64,000 bases of DNA from Rutidosis leptorrhynchoides (lineage: Eukaryota > Streptophyta > Magnoliopsida > Asterales > Asteraceae), in NCBI RefSeq assembly GCF_046630445.1, contig NC_092336.1, forward strand, positions 504,137,001 to 504,201,000, written 5' to 3'. Position numbers and translations under genes: made by a program. Shown piece by piece: positions 12,904 through 24,229 of this stretch (positions within the stretch are counted from its first letter, which is position 1; each line of letters begins with the position of its first letter). Below the pieces are notes generated by a model. That model made no database searches and had not been told where the DNA came from. It worked only from the letters and a program-made list of their open reading frames with translations.

Positions 12904-14054
12904 TGTCATACCCCGTCCTAATCCATCTGGACGAAGTCACCAACATCTGGTCCCATTGCGATGATCGATTCCAAGTAATGTCTTTAAAATGAGCAAATGT
13001 ACAGCGGAAGGTTTCTTTCGTACCTGAGAATAAACATGCTTTCAAGTGTCAATCAAAAGGTTGGTGAGTTCATAAGTTTATCATAAAATAATAAAATTCA
13101 TCATTTTGATAGACCACAAGATTTAAATGTTGCATGGTACAAATGGGCCCGAATCCTATATCCACCTGTAATGTACATGCGATATCTTTTAAATACAGTA
13201 CACATTTCTCGTGTACGAAATCCTTTTTCATAAATCTTAGTACCGTACACATATCTCGTGCACAAAAATAACATACACATAACCTGTGTATAAAATCATT
13301 CTCTCGATACATAACATTCACTTTTCATTGCTTTCATAACTTGGCTTGGTAACCGACCTTAACATATAATGCGCATAATAATATCCCCAAAACAGAACAT
13401 CTCGTCTGTATAATAATCATATAAACTTTGAAGTACTAAACACCACGCCCACTAGCCCTTCCGTCTAGTGAACATGCTGGGTGGGGGTGTTAAACCCGGT
13501 AGCTACCTTTAGGATTCGCGTCAATTAGGCGTGCACTAATTCTCAAAATTAGTGATGTTCCCTAATTCTTAGGTTACCAAGCAATAATAATCAGGGGAAA
13601 AATATTCATATCAATTGTGGCAATTATCACGTCCACACAATTCAATGGTGGCAATTATCACGTCCACATAATTCACTCGAGGAATGTTTTGTTTGTGTCT
13701 ATCTCGTCAAACACTTATAAAAGCATTTCATGTATTCGCAGTTCAAAATGTATTTCAAATGCATTTAATAAAGCAGTTGTAAAAGTAGCGCATGTATTCT
13801 CAGTCCCAAAAATGTAAAGAGTAAAAGGGAATCAAATGAAACTCACGCATATAAATATTGTAAAACAGTTAATAAAGCATTTGCATGTATTCTCAGTCCA
13901 AAAATGTAATGAGGAAAAAGGGAGCAAATGAACTCACAATACGATATTTTGTAGTAAAAATATGCATACGACGATACCGAACAATGCAGGGTTGGCCTCG
14001 GATTCACGAACCTATATCATTTGTATATTTATTAATATTCATAGTTGTAATTGA

Positions 14055-14055
14055 T

Positions 14056-14140
<85 letters not shown>
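14055..14140. repeat. (CA)n/(TA)n microsatellite
   Basis: A short CA run passes into an uninterrupted TA run of over 70 bases inside solo LTR E. Confidence 0.95.
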
Positions 14141-14142
<2 letters not shown>

Positions 14143-14163
14143 TAGTTATATCACCTTTATGTT

Positions 14164-14167
<4 letters not shown>

Positions 14168-14227
<60 letters not shown>
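14168..14227. repeat. (TA)n microsatellite
   Basis: Second long TA run, separated from the first by about 28 bases of ordinary sequence. Confidence 0.95.
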
Positions 14228-14230
<3 letters not shown>

Positions 14231-14479
14231 ATATGTTCATTTTGTATATAAAAAAATATTAAATTTTGTTATGTTATATATGTTAAATATATATATTTAT
14301 GTATTTCATTTGCTTATCAAACAGTAGTTCTAATTAAACTAAGTTAATATTAGTAAAAATAATGATAATAACATTAATAATATACTTTTGTTAATAATAA
14401 CTCTATTAGTGATAATAACAATAATATTAATAATAATCCTTGTAAAAATATTAATTTTACTGTTTATGATAGTTATGAT

Positions 14480-14818
<339 letters not shown>

Positions 14819-14829
14819 AATATGTATAC

Positions 14830-14936
14830 CCTTTCAAATGCCATCCTAAAAAGAATTGTCGCATACGAGACTCGAACCCATGACCTCTCGAACACCCGAC
14901 AACTCCTTAAACCATTCTGCCATTACGATTTTTCTA
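14830..14936 (-). mobile_element. tRNA-derived SINE-like segment
   Basis: On the minus strand a box-A-like tggcagaatggttt is followed after about 30 bases by a box-B-like gggttcgagtctc, the internal Pol III promoter of tRNAs. It does not fold into a proper tRNA: the acceptor and T stems do not pair. The AAT run follows downstream. A SINE head or a tRNA pseudogene both fit; no target duplication could be found. Confidence 0.4.
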
Positions 14937-17120
14937 TTTTAATACCGAAACATAATGTTATAACCCATATCCTCGCTATACCTATACTCTAATCCAATTT
15001 ACTTCAGTCCAATAGGATGAAGAAGCACGGCCCATCCATACCAAGTTTCTTCAGTTCCAATTAGAAAACGGCAGCCCAATTATATTCCCTAACCCAATCT
15101 GCACACGTTTTTTCCTTCCTGTCGACATCCCCAGTCACATCCGATTTTATTATTATAATGATAATATTATGACCTAATAAGAATCCTAAGCGTACTCATG
15201 TAATCTTTTTCTTTTTAAGTCGACAGCATCTTTATAATTATAATCCACCATCGTATCATCAATCATCTCACTTGTTTGTTACTGTTACGATAAGCAGAAA
15301 AAAAGGATGTAGTAGTTTAAGGGTATGAAACAAGAGGGTTTCGATAGCACATAGCTTCAACTGTAATAGTGAGTTCAACGTTATAGCAGCAGCAGAGAAG
15401 AAAAGAAGAAAGAGAACAGTGTAAGTCAGTTGTTAACAAGTTGTAGTAGTAAACATCTTTTCTTTTTACTGGTAACGAATTAGTATAGCTGTGATGGCTG
15501 CAATACAGCGAAGAAGAAACAAAACAACAACAAAAAAATATTGGAGGTTTGGCTTGACTTAAACAGAAACTGAATAGCAACGGTGCAGCAGCCTGTGATG
15601 GCGGTTCATGGTGGTTGTTGCAGGTTCTCAAAAGAACAACAAAAAATATAAATAACGAGTAGTGTTCGGTTGTTTCTGGATTGGGTTTTATCGAACCTAA
15701 GGGCTGCTGTGTGGGGTTTGATGATCGAAGATGATGGCTATGATGGTGATTGGAAGTGTTGATTCTTGGTGATGATGGGTGACGTTTTGGGGTGATTTAG
15801 GGTGATGGTTTGCGACAGTAACCAGGAATACATCAGCACTGTTTTGGCAACTGTTTAGTAGGGAAACAATATGTTAGTTGTTTTAATATGGTACTTGGTT
15901 CAATCAGTAACCGGGACAGAAAATAGAAACAAACAATTGAAACATGGAACGTGATCGGGTATGATTGTTTGATGGTAAACGGAACTGAGAATTGGTGGCG
16001 GTTTATGTCGATAATAGAAACATAAATGGTTTCATGCGTTGATCTTGGTGGTGATGGTAGTTTGATCAAAAAGGTGATGGGTTAATGGTGATCAAAGGTG
16101 GTGGGTTTGACTGTAGGTTTGATGATGGCCGTGGTAAGGTGATAAAGATGGAGGAAAAGAAGTGATATTAGGAAGTGGGGGTGGTTTGTTTTGATGACTT
16201 TCGACAATTAACAGGAGGTTAATTACAATAGCGATGGTAATAACCTTGTGATGTCTTCGGACTATTTTGGTGGTTATTCGAAGGTAATGTTTTCGAGCGA
16301 ACATTGTAGTAGTTATAGATACAACAATGAGTGTTGGTGAGTTAATGGTGGGAGTGGGTTTAGATTGAAAAGAAAACAGAAAGCAAGAGGGTGATGGTTT
16401 CCTCCCTATCTCGTATGCATATTGTATGTATATATAACTTGAATTGATTATAAAGTAAATGTTATAATAATAATAATAAATAATCATTCAATGAATGAAT
16501 TGGTTATCAAAATAGTATGAAACAGTAATTCAACTAGTAATTGTAATAGTATGAAAGCCAATCAGACATAGTATATCTTCAATCATACCTAATTAATTCA
16601 TTGAATCGGAAAACATATATAATAATATAAATATTTTAATTTAAATTAAAACGTGTGAATATATTAACCGTCATCTTTTAGGGATTGGATCTTGTACCCG
16701 TTATTAATCAGTGGCGGATAAGAGTCTTCAGAAAAATTCCATATTTTTAAATTAACTATATTTATTAATTTTGGTCATTATGGTATAAAATTCGATCATT
16801 AATTTATTAAATAAAAATTACATCAATTGTCCCTCTCATTTATGGGTGAAATATAAAAAGTGTTAAAACTTAATAAATAGTTCCTAAATACATTTTTTAA
16901 TAAGCCTAAAATTTATAGAACTCATTTTCGTATCACTGTTTATTTTAAAATAATATAAGTTTAAATTTAACTTATTTAATATCAATCAGAACATCAACGA
17001 GTATTACAATTATTTAATATTTATTTTTAATATACTTTATTTGTATATATATATGTTTTAAATAATAATTATTATTTTTACATAATTAATTTCTAACAAT
17101 TACATCATAAATTATATTTC

Positions 17121-17166
<46 letters not shown>

Positions 17167-18156
17167 AATATATACATATCTATTTACAAATAGTTGTTCG
17201 TGAATCGTCGGTAACGGTCGATGGTCAATTGAACAGTTCAAAATTTTTTTGACTCAACATAACAGACTTTGCTCATCGTGTCGAACTCAAATAAGAATTA
17301 AGTTTAAATTTGGTCGGAAATTTCCGGGTCATCACAAGAACGACGTCTAGGTGACCATTTTGGAAAACATACTTCCACTTTGAGTTTAACCATGATTTTT
17401 GGATATAGTTTCATGTTCATAATAAAAATCATTTTCTCAGAAGAATAGCTTTTAAATCAAAGTTTATCATAGTTTTTAATTATCCAAACCAAAACATCCC
17501 CCGGTTTTACTACGACGGCGTATACCCGGTTTTACGGTGTTCTTCGTGTTTCCAGATTTTAAATCATTAAGTTAGCATATCATATAGATATAGAACATGT
17601 GTTTAGTTGATTTTAAAAGTTAAGTTAGAAGGATTAACTTTGTTTGCGAACAAGTTTAGAGTTAACTAAACTATGTTCTAGTGATTACATGTTATAATCT
17701 TCGAATAAAATAGTTTTATATATATGAATCGGATGATGTTAAGAACATCATTACTACCTCAAGTTTAGTAGGTAAACCTACTGGAAGTAACAAAAATTGA
17801 TCTAGCTTCAAAGGATTCTTGGATGGCATGAAAGTTCTTGAAGTAGAATCATAACACGAAAACAAGTTCAAGTAAGATTATCACTTGAATTAAGATAGTT
17901 TATAGTTATAGAAATCGAATCAAAGTTTAGATATGAATATTATCTTGAATAAGAAAGATAACCTACTGTAATTAACAAAGGTTTCTTGATCTTAGATGAT
18001 TACTTGGAATGGATTTGCAAGATTGAAAGTAAACTAGCAAACTCAAAAGGATTTTCGAAGTGTTCTTGAAGTGTTCTTCCTATGATGATTATAGCTTGAT
18101 TCTTGAAGTAATTTTTGATGAAGATGGTGATTAGTTTACTGGAAATTTCGTTCCTA

Positions 18157-18159
<3 letters not shown>

Positions 18160-18198
<39 letters not shown>
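18160..18198. repeat. (TG)n microsatellite
   Basis: About 19 uninterrupted TG units inside LTR G. Confidence 0.95.
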
Positions 18199-18199
<1 letters not shown>

Positions 18200-18726
18200 A
18201 GAGAGAATTAGAAAGAGAATTGGAAGTGAAATGGATTGATTGGTGAGTGGTGAATGATGAGTGGTGAGTGAGGTTAAAAGGCGCTCTAGTTAGTTGACTA
18301 GTTCATGGTAGAAGTTAAATTTGATTAGTCATGCATGACATAATCAAGAGTGGAATCCCATGCTAGTTCCTATTGGTATATACTCATATTAAGTACGTCT
18401 AGAAGCTGTGTATAATACGGGTACGAATACTGAATGACTACGAGTAGAATTGTTGATAAAAATGAATGGAAATGTAATTGTAAGCATTTTTGCTAAGTAG
18501 AAGTACTTTGATATGCGTCTTGAAGTCTTTCAAAAGTGTACTAATACATCTTAATACACTACATGTATATTCGTTTTAACTGAGTAGTTAAGTCATCGTT
18601 AGTCGTTACATGTAAGTGTTGTTTTTGAAAGCTTTAAGTTAACGATCTCATTTAATGTTGTTGAAAGCTTTAAATCAAATTTTAACACATTTTTAATAAA
18701 GCGATATTAACCCAAATAGAAAAATC

Positions 18727-18838
18727 TCCGAGCTGACCTGGCAGCTCGATCCCAGCCAGGGGCTCTGCCCCTTGGACCCCGCCAGGGGTTGCCACCCCTT
18801 GGACCCCGCTATCAGGGGCGCTGCCCCCGAACTCCCGT
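18727..18838. repeat. GC-rich imperfect repeat block
   Basis: About 110 bases of high GC in otherwise AT-rich sequence. It contains roughly three imperfect units, each with a small hairpin such as ggggctctgcccc followed by ttggaccccg. It is absent from the other A-family LTRs, so it was inserted or expanded in G. Confidence 0.75.
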
Positions 18839-19137
18839 CATAATCAAGATAAGTTCAAACAAGTGTGCACTCCACACTTTCCCAAACTTGTTCGATATTT
18901 ATCAAGGTTATTTTGGTTAACAAATTAATCTCATTACACTTAAATCATATTGGTAACACAAATCACCAAAAATGAATATATCTTAATATGATACATATGT
19001 ATTTAGTAAGGCGTTGCTATAACCATAATCGTTATATATATCGTTTCGAGTTTCATAATTCAATAGTCTCATTTTATGTATATAACTCATTGTTAATTTA
19101 CCTAGTGAGATACTTACTTTTCATAATATCATGTTAG

Positions 19138-19138
<1 letters not shown>

Positions 19139-19232
<94 letters not shown>
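19139..19232. repeat. (TA)n microsatellite
   Basis: An uninterrupted TA run of over 90 bases, at a position where sister LTRs have a short tatatata run. Confidence 0.95.
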
Positions 19233-19235
<3 letters not shown>

Positions 19236-19553
19236 TTTACAAGTTTTAACGTTCGTGAATCGCCGGTCAATTTGGGTGGTCAATTGTCTACATGAAATCT
19301 ATTTCAATTAATCAAGTCTTAACAAGTTTGATTGCTTAACATGTTGGAAACATTTAATCATGTAAATATCAACTTCATTTAATATATATAAACATGGAAA
19401 ATTTCGGGTCACTACAACATTACACTACAAAGTACAGTATATGAAAACCTTCGAATATGATGTGTACAACTTTAATCGGTCACATACACTTTTACGAACA
19501 AGAAACAAAGAAACAGCTTGAGACATGATCATTAGATACATATCGGCTACAAA

Positions 19554-19559
19554 TTTATT
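19554..19559 (-). terminator. Polyadenylation signal of the kiwellin-like gene
   Basis: aataaa on the minus strand, about 50 bases downstream of the stop codon at 19612. Position and match fit a plant near-upstream element; actual cleavage cannot be seen. Confidence 0.45.
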
Positions 19560-19611
19560 CAAAAAACAAGTAAGCTACCTTATTGACATGATCATTCGAC
19601 ACAGTTTGAAC

Positions 19612-20064
19612 TCAATTAACATATGACCAAATAACTTGTATTTCATCCCCCCATTGACTTTCAGGCACATGAAGACCACGCCAAACTGCTTTAGACGCAA
19701 CCAAAACATCATCCGAACACCCACCACACTCGTCGATTACCACCGCTATTACATCCATACCTTTGTAACTTATATTAATGCCCTTATTGCAATTTTTACC
19801 ATCATTGTACCACGTAGTGGGCAATGACACTAGAAATTTATCATTTGAGTGGTACTTACCATCGCACTCAGCCGGCCCTCCACTGTCTCCACCCTTGGTA
19901 TAATCAGTGATCATTAAATTCTCTTGTACACCAATGGCCGAATGGATTGAGTGTTTACTCATCAACTTACGACCGTGTTTGGACTGATTATTGACGCGGG
20001 CGGTATGCAATGTGAAAAGTAGAGAAAAGATAACGAGAAAGATTATAAGAGTAGATTGCTTCAT
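19612..20064 (-). CDS. Secreted ripening-related / kiwellin-like protein
   Basis: A 150 aa protein from the ATG at 20064. An upstream in-frame extension exists, but only this start gives an immediate signal peptide (MKQS followed by a leucine/isoleucine/phenylalanine core, likely cleaved near residue 22). The mature part has GGDSGGPAECDGKYHSNDKF, then SLPTTWY, NCNKGINI, a VIAVVIDEC segment and a C-terminal KAVWRGLHVPESQWG...IQVIWSYV. These are the ordered hallmarks of plant ripening-related (RIPER) and kiwellin proteins, which have a barwin-like double-psi beta barrel, act in the apoplast and in some cases bind fungal effectors. The usual cysteine-rich N-terminal part is missing and the loop after DEC is short (CGGCSDD), leaving four cysteines. 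It is intronless and intact, and the only clear host gene in the window. A 119 bp MITE lies about 200 bp upstream. Expression is unknown. Confidence 0.85.
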   Translation of the reverse strand: MKQSTLIIFLVIFSLLFTLHTARVNNQSKHGRKLMSKHSIHSAIGVQENLMITDYTKGGDSGGPAECDGKYHSNDKFLVSLPTTWYNDGKNCNKGINISYKGMDVIAVVIDECGGCSDDVLVASKAVWRGLHVPESQWGDEIQVIWSYVN

Positions 20065-20263
20065 TTTTGTTGATGTTTTATGGTGCGTAAGAATAGGGGA
20101 AACAAATACAAGTTTAAATACAATAAAGAAAAGATTATAGTTGTAGTTGATTTCCACAAGGACCACAAAGTTGTTAACAACTGCAAACAAGAAATCAAAG
20201 GCGAGGACAAAAAACTTTGTTGGAATTTAATTATATGAAATTGTTGAAAAGAGTAAGTAAAAA

Positions 20264-20382
20264 GGAGGATGATTCTCACAACACTTTTTTGATCCTCACA
20301 CACCAATTGAGTATTATTAGAAGAGTAAAAAGTTAAAATAGGTGTGTGAGAATCAAAAAAGTGTGTGTGATAATCATCCCCC
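20264..20382. mobile_element. 119 bp Mutator-type foldback MITE
   Basis: Two inverted arms of about 40 bp (ggaggatgattctcac... and its near complement ...gtgataatcatccccc) enclose a short loop. It is flanked by the 9 bp direct repeat aagtaaaaa (20255-20263 and 20383-20391). A 9 bp duplication with long terminal inverted repeats is the mark of Mutator-like elements. There is no coding capacity. It lies about 200 bp upstream of the kiwellin-like start codon, inside the likely promoter. Confidence 0.8.
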
Positions 20383-20563
20383 AAGTAAAAAGGGTCAAAG
20401 CTAGTGATTGAATTTATTTATTTTTAAATTTCACAACTTAATTTGTACACAATCTTATCTTATTAGTGGATAATTAAAATAGATTAGATATGTATGGAGT
20501 ATAATAATTCAGTCCTCTTATTGACCAATCGTTAAACAGATTTTATGGATCTTATGGATTTAG

Positions 20564-20838
20564 GTCAAAAAGTGTATATAAGTGTATTTAGCAGACACCT
20601 CGATCCCGTATTTCCTTTGAAAACTCACCAGACCCACCCCGAAAAAGTCGGATGCCGAAAAATTACCTCCACCAGGTCTCTATACATGTGACAGGAGCAA
20701 TCATCATCCCACTGCCACAAGAGTTGTAAATTCTTGTTACCAGTGCGGATTGAACCTGCGCCTGATTTAGGTCCAAGCTTCCACATGGTGGGTCCCAGCT
20801 TCAAAGGTACCGGGTACCACTGAGCTATTGCTACATTG
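20564..20838 (-). mobile_element. tRNA-derived SINE with 19 bp target duplication
   Basis: On the minus strand it begins near a box A (tagctcagtggtac) and has a box B (ggttcaatcc) about 80 bases on, then an unrelated body. It is bounded by the exact 19 bp repeat atggatcttatggatttag (20545-20563 and 20839-20857), as expected for LINE-driven insertion. The 275 bp length is normal for a plant SINE. The 3' tail is T-rich rather than poly(A). The family is not identified. Confidence 0.85.
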
Positions 20839-20965
20839 ATGGATCTTATGGATTTAGATATGAAAGAAATGGAAAATATTCATTTGCATTCTTAATTTTG
20901 CTTGAAAATCAAAGGATAAATCTCATTGCCCTTGGATCAATATAATCAATGGCTATGATTAAAAA

Positions 20966-22093
20966 GGAAAAATTGTTTAAAAATGTATCGAACTTTCACC
21001 AAATTCATATTGTATGCATTCAACTTTTAAATCTCCTATTGTAAGCATTCAACTATTTAAATTGTTCTATTGTATATATTTAACTTGTTATAGCATGTAG
21101 CTTTCAAGTCATTTCAATTTCAAAATTACATCATTAGTCCTTCATGTTTGTCAAATATTGCATTTTTTTCTAGACAAAATTACATTATTGATCCTTTTTC
21201 ACCTTTTTTCATCTTCAACACTTCTTCACCAAACCAAACGTCACTGAACAAAGTGTATAAAAATCTTAAGATGGGTTAACATGACAAAAGCAACGTTCAA
21301 TAAATTACAAAAGCAATTTGCTTATTCGTCTTCTTCATGAATCACAAAATCATTTAGAGAAACACAAAAACAATCACCATCATCAAATTAAAACTTTACA
21401 TACAAATGGATTTTTTTTCTGGGTTTCGTTCTTCATCGGATGAATAGATCATGCTAAATTCACTAGTTAGTAACTTGAAACAAAAAGGAGAATTTTTTGG
21501 ATTTAAAATTAGGGTTTATATAGATTTACAGAAGAGTAAAAATTGTTGAAGATACCGGAACGGCGACAACTGTAATAGTTGAAGATATCTTCCAATGTTC
21601 GAAGACCTGAAGCCATGTCCATAAGAAATATGAATTGAATTTATGTTTAAATACATGATTGTATTCTCTCTGTGTGTTGATAAAGGGTACTCCGTATTTG
21701 ATTGTAACAAGATTTAGGGGTGCACGCTACGCTGCTGACAATTGTATGCGATTACGATGGGGACAAAAATCGTGAATAGTGGTTTTTCGTGTGTGTGATG
21801 AAGTTAATGATGTGAATGTAGGACATTGAAGTGAAGGTATTCTTAAAGATGAAGATGTTTTTGAAAATGATGAAGGCAATATCTAAGACTTAACGAAAAA
21901 AATTAACCGATTTTAAGTCTAGGGACCAACGACGAACTTTATTTAAATATTACATGGTACGTTCTCTAAAAGTTACATAATACATACAATAGAACAATTA
22001 AAATAGTTGAATGCATACAATAGTAGATTTAAAAGTTGAATGCATACAATAGGAATTTGGTGAAAGTTCGATGCATTTTCAAACAATTTTCCC
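20966..22093. mobile_element. 1.13 kb non-autonomous Mutator-like element
   Basis: Terminal inverted repeats of about 140 bp begin ggaaaaattgttt on the left and match the complement of the right end, and are flanked by the 9 bp duplication gattaaaaa (20957-20965 and 22094-22102). Removing the element and one duplication restores two adjacent 37 bp units of a tandem repeat, which confirms the borders. No transposase is present. The interior (about 21110-21950) could be captured host sequence, but I recognise no gene in it. Confidence 0.88.
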
Positions 22094-22102
22094 GATTAAA
22101 AA

Positions 22103-22207
22103 CACGGGACAATCACATGTGATTGGCTAGGATTAAAAACGCTGGACAATCACATGTGATTGTCATGACAATCACATGTGATTGTAAGACCCAATCACAT
22201 GTGATTG
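22103..22207. repeat. Cluster of four 16 bp perfect palindromes
   Basis: caatcacatgtgattg occurs at 22110-22125, 22147-22162, 22169-22184 and 22192-22207. The first two are part of a 37 bp tandem unit (its first bases lie left of the Mutator-like element). Each contains the E-box-like core cacatgtg. It could be a bHLH-type binding array or the remnant of a repeat; only the repetition is certain. Confidence 0.85.
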
Positions 22208-22215
22208 TAAGATTT

Positions 22216-22814
22216 CAAACAAAATTAAAGATTCAAATGAATATTTCACTAAAAGAAAGTAAATAGAATGGATGTGACATATATATGCTAAAAATACATA
22301 ACACTATGTTAAATCTTTTGAATTTTATATCGAAAAAAAGCAAATGACACGTATAAAAGCCAGCTAAGATTGGATTACGAAAGATTCATACAAAGACAAG
22401 GTTAATTGCCATTTTTATAGAATCGTTGAAGACATGAACCGAACGAAACTTGAAATTTATGTAAACAAGTATTGGGGTTATCGCACTTCGTTACGATAAA
22501 TATGTATGTTAATCGACGGATGTTTAAAGAAGACAAATTTACGCGGTTGATATCTAAAGTTTGTTTAAAAATGTACGTATGAACCTATAGTTCTTTTATA
22601 AGCGGATGCCCTGAAGTTTGCACATATTGTGCGGTTAGTCTCAAAAATTAATGATCGTTAGTTCAATTTCGTTAAGTGCCCACTAGTGCATTTCAAGTGA
22701 GGGTATTTTCATCCTTTATCATTTAACTCGTGTTTCCTCTTTCTCTTCATGTTCAACCCAACTTGCGATTGAAACTAAATAAAAACCAAATTATTTACAT
22801 ATTCTAAACTAAAG
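22216..22814. other. Non-coding stretch, nothing recognised
   Basis: About 600 bases of AT-rich sequence between the palindrome cluster and a SINE. No open frame of interest, RNA gene or repeat boundary is visible. Confidence 0.6.
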
Positions 22815-22827
22815 AGTTGTAATTAAT

Positions 22828-23089
22828 ACCACCGAACTATTGGTGAGTGGTAAACAGCCTCAAATGGTTCTGCACCTGTATCCTTGAAAAAATAAAAGCA
22901 TGTTCAAATCCTAAGGGGAGAGTTTTCTCCAAGGTTGTGCCTCTGGTATCCTTCACTTGTGCGGGCCAAGTAGTTAACCTAAAGCATTCCAGGTACGCTT
23001 TACGCAATGGATGTGAGGAGTTTCTTCCTAACGGGTGTGTGGGTGGAAAATGAGAAGATTCGATGTCAAAATTGTCGTTCTAAAAAAAA
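22828..23089 (+). mobile_element. tRNA-derived SINE with poly(A) and 13 bp target duplication
   Basis: A box-A-like ttggtgagtggtaa near the start is followed by box B gttcaaatcct, a body, and a tail ending in ctaaaaaaaaa. It is bounded by the 13 bp repeat agttgtaattaat (22815-22827 and 23090-23102). It is in the opposite orientation to the SINE at 20564-20838 and differs in sequence, so it is a separate family. Open frames across it are incidental. Confidence 0.85.
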
Positions 23090-23377
23090 AGTTGTAATTA
23101 ATGTTTACTCCGAATCAAAACAAATCAAACCAATATCAAAACCAATAGTTATTAACCGACATCTTCCATCCATTTATTCTCTTTTCAATTGCTAATCTAG
23201 ATCATATGTGCCATTGTTTTTTCTTTTCCCTTATCCTTTATTCCCAACCTCCGCCTTACAATTTTAATAAACGTGAGGATGAGCCGTCTAGTTTAAAGTT
23301 ATTCCAAATAAGAGAAACTATTTATTTTGCAGCATTGGAGAATATTGTTATTGTCGACGAAAATTACCGCTCCATCC

Positions 23378-24213
23378 TGTTGGAAAACCGTGTGTACTTT
23401 TACCAAATCAGATTAACGCAGCGGATAGTTAAAATAATAATCTTTTATTATTTTATGAACAAAATTTAACAAGATTAAATTTTCACTTATTTAATGAAAC
23501 ATGCACACGATTAATCTTTCCCAATGATCCAGTTACACCATAATAATTGTCATGAATATTAAATCATAAGATGAGTTAACGATATACCTTTCTTGGAGAA
23601 TTGATGAGATGGAGAGAAACTTACGATCAAAAGTATGACCGTCTCTTTGGATAGTCCCAACTACACTTCAAACAATGCCAATGGATGCTAGTCCAAACTC
23701 AAGTAATAATTAATCAACCTTTGATTAATATTATGAATCCAAAATGATACTCCGTATGAAACAATGTTATTTTTTCTTACTACCTCTCTTTTCAATTCTC
23801 TCGTCCATATATATAATATGAAGTAAAGTAAAGAGTATCAATCAATTTGGATCACGAATATATTTTCCTTTTTGAAAGTCGTATTTATGATTTACGCGTT
23901 TTAACTTCTTTTGTAATTTTCTTTTTCAAAGTTTTATTTCTCAAATACTTTAGGGGTATATTATGTAACTTATAATTAATAATTTCTATCATGTCGCTTT
24001 CATGTGAATAGTAAATTAATTAATTTCGTTTCATTTACTATTCATATGAATAGTAAATGAATTAATTTCAATTTACTATTTTGTTACTTGAGTAATATAT
24101 ATACATCATATATATATTTTATTTGACTTCTCGGTGTATATGTGTGTGACCCCGAAGGCTCAAATGAGGTTGGCCATATAGTTATATGTTGTACCTTGCA
24201 CATTAATCCTACA
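23378..24213 (-). repeat. 3' LTR of the Ty1/copia element
   Basis: 836 bp from tgttggaaaaccg to attaatcctaca (tg...ca in both readings), next to a typical copia polypurine tract on the minus strand. It contains a 32 bp perfect palindrome (24030-24061). The matching 5' LTR would lie beyond 45861 and is not in the window, so the borders rest on the termini and the tract. Confidence 0.65.
24030..24061. repeat. 32 bp perfect palindrome in copia LTR
   Basis: The centre is actattcatatgaatagt and pairing is exact out to 24030/24061. It would form a cruciform or RNA hairpin. A related half-copy (gaatagtaaattaatt) lies just upstream. Confidence 0.85.
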
Positions 24214-24229
24214 GACTCCCACTTGTGCA
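24214..24229 (-). promoter_or_regulatory. Copia polypurine tract
   Basis: Minus strand tgcacaagtgggagtc immediately before tgtaggatt. The agtgggag core is typical of plant copia elements. Confidence 0.65.

Larger units (their letters stand above)
17337..19416 (-). mobile_element. LTR G: diverged A-family LTR, right part
   Basis: Resumes at gacgtctaggtgaccat exactly where the left part stopped and runs to the family terminus ...gggtcactaca at 19416. It carries three insertions relative to the family: a (TG)n run, a GC-rich repeat block and a long (TA)n run. The first five bases are the duplicated agaac of E. Confidence 0.75.

Noticed and set aside
14830..14936. A functional tRNA gene
   Set aside because: Box A and B are present but the acceptor and T stems do not pair, so it is listed only as a SINE-like segment.
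15317..16487. Minus-strand frames of about 80-130 codons in solo LTR E
   Set aside because: Low-complexity sequence within an LTR, no recognisable domain, no supporting gene structure.
21516..21710. Minus-strand frame inside the 1.13 kb Mutator-like element as a transposase or captured gene
   Set aside because: Too short and without any transposase motif.
22847..23195. Small plus-strand frames near the second SINE
   Set aside because: They lie across the SINE body and its tail; the SINE borders explain the sequence.
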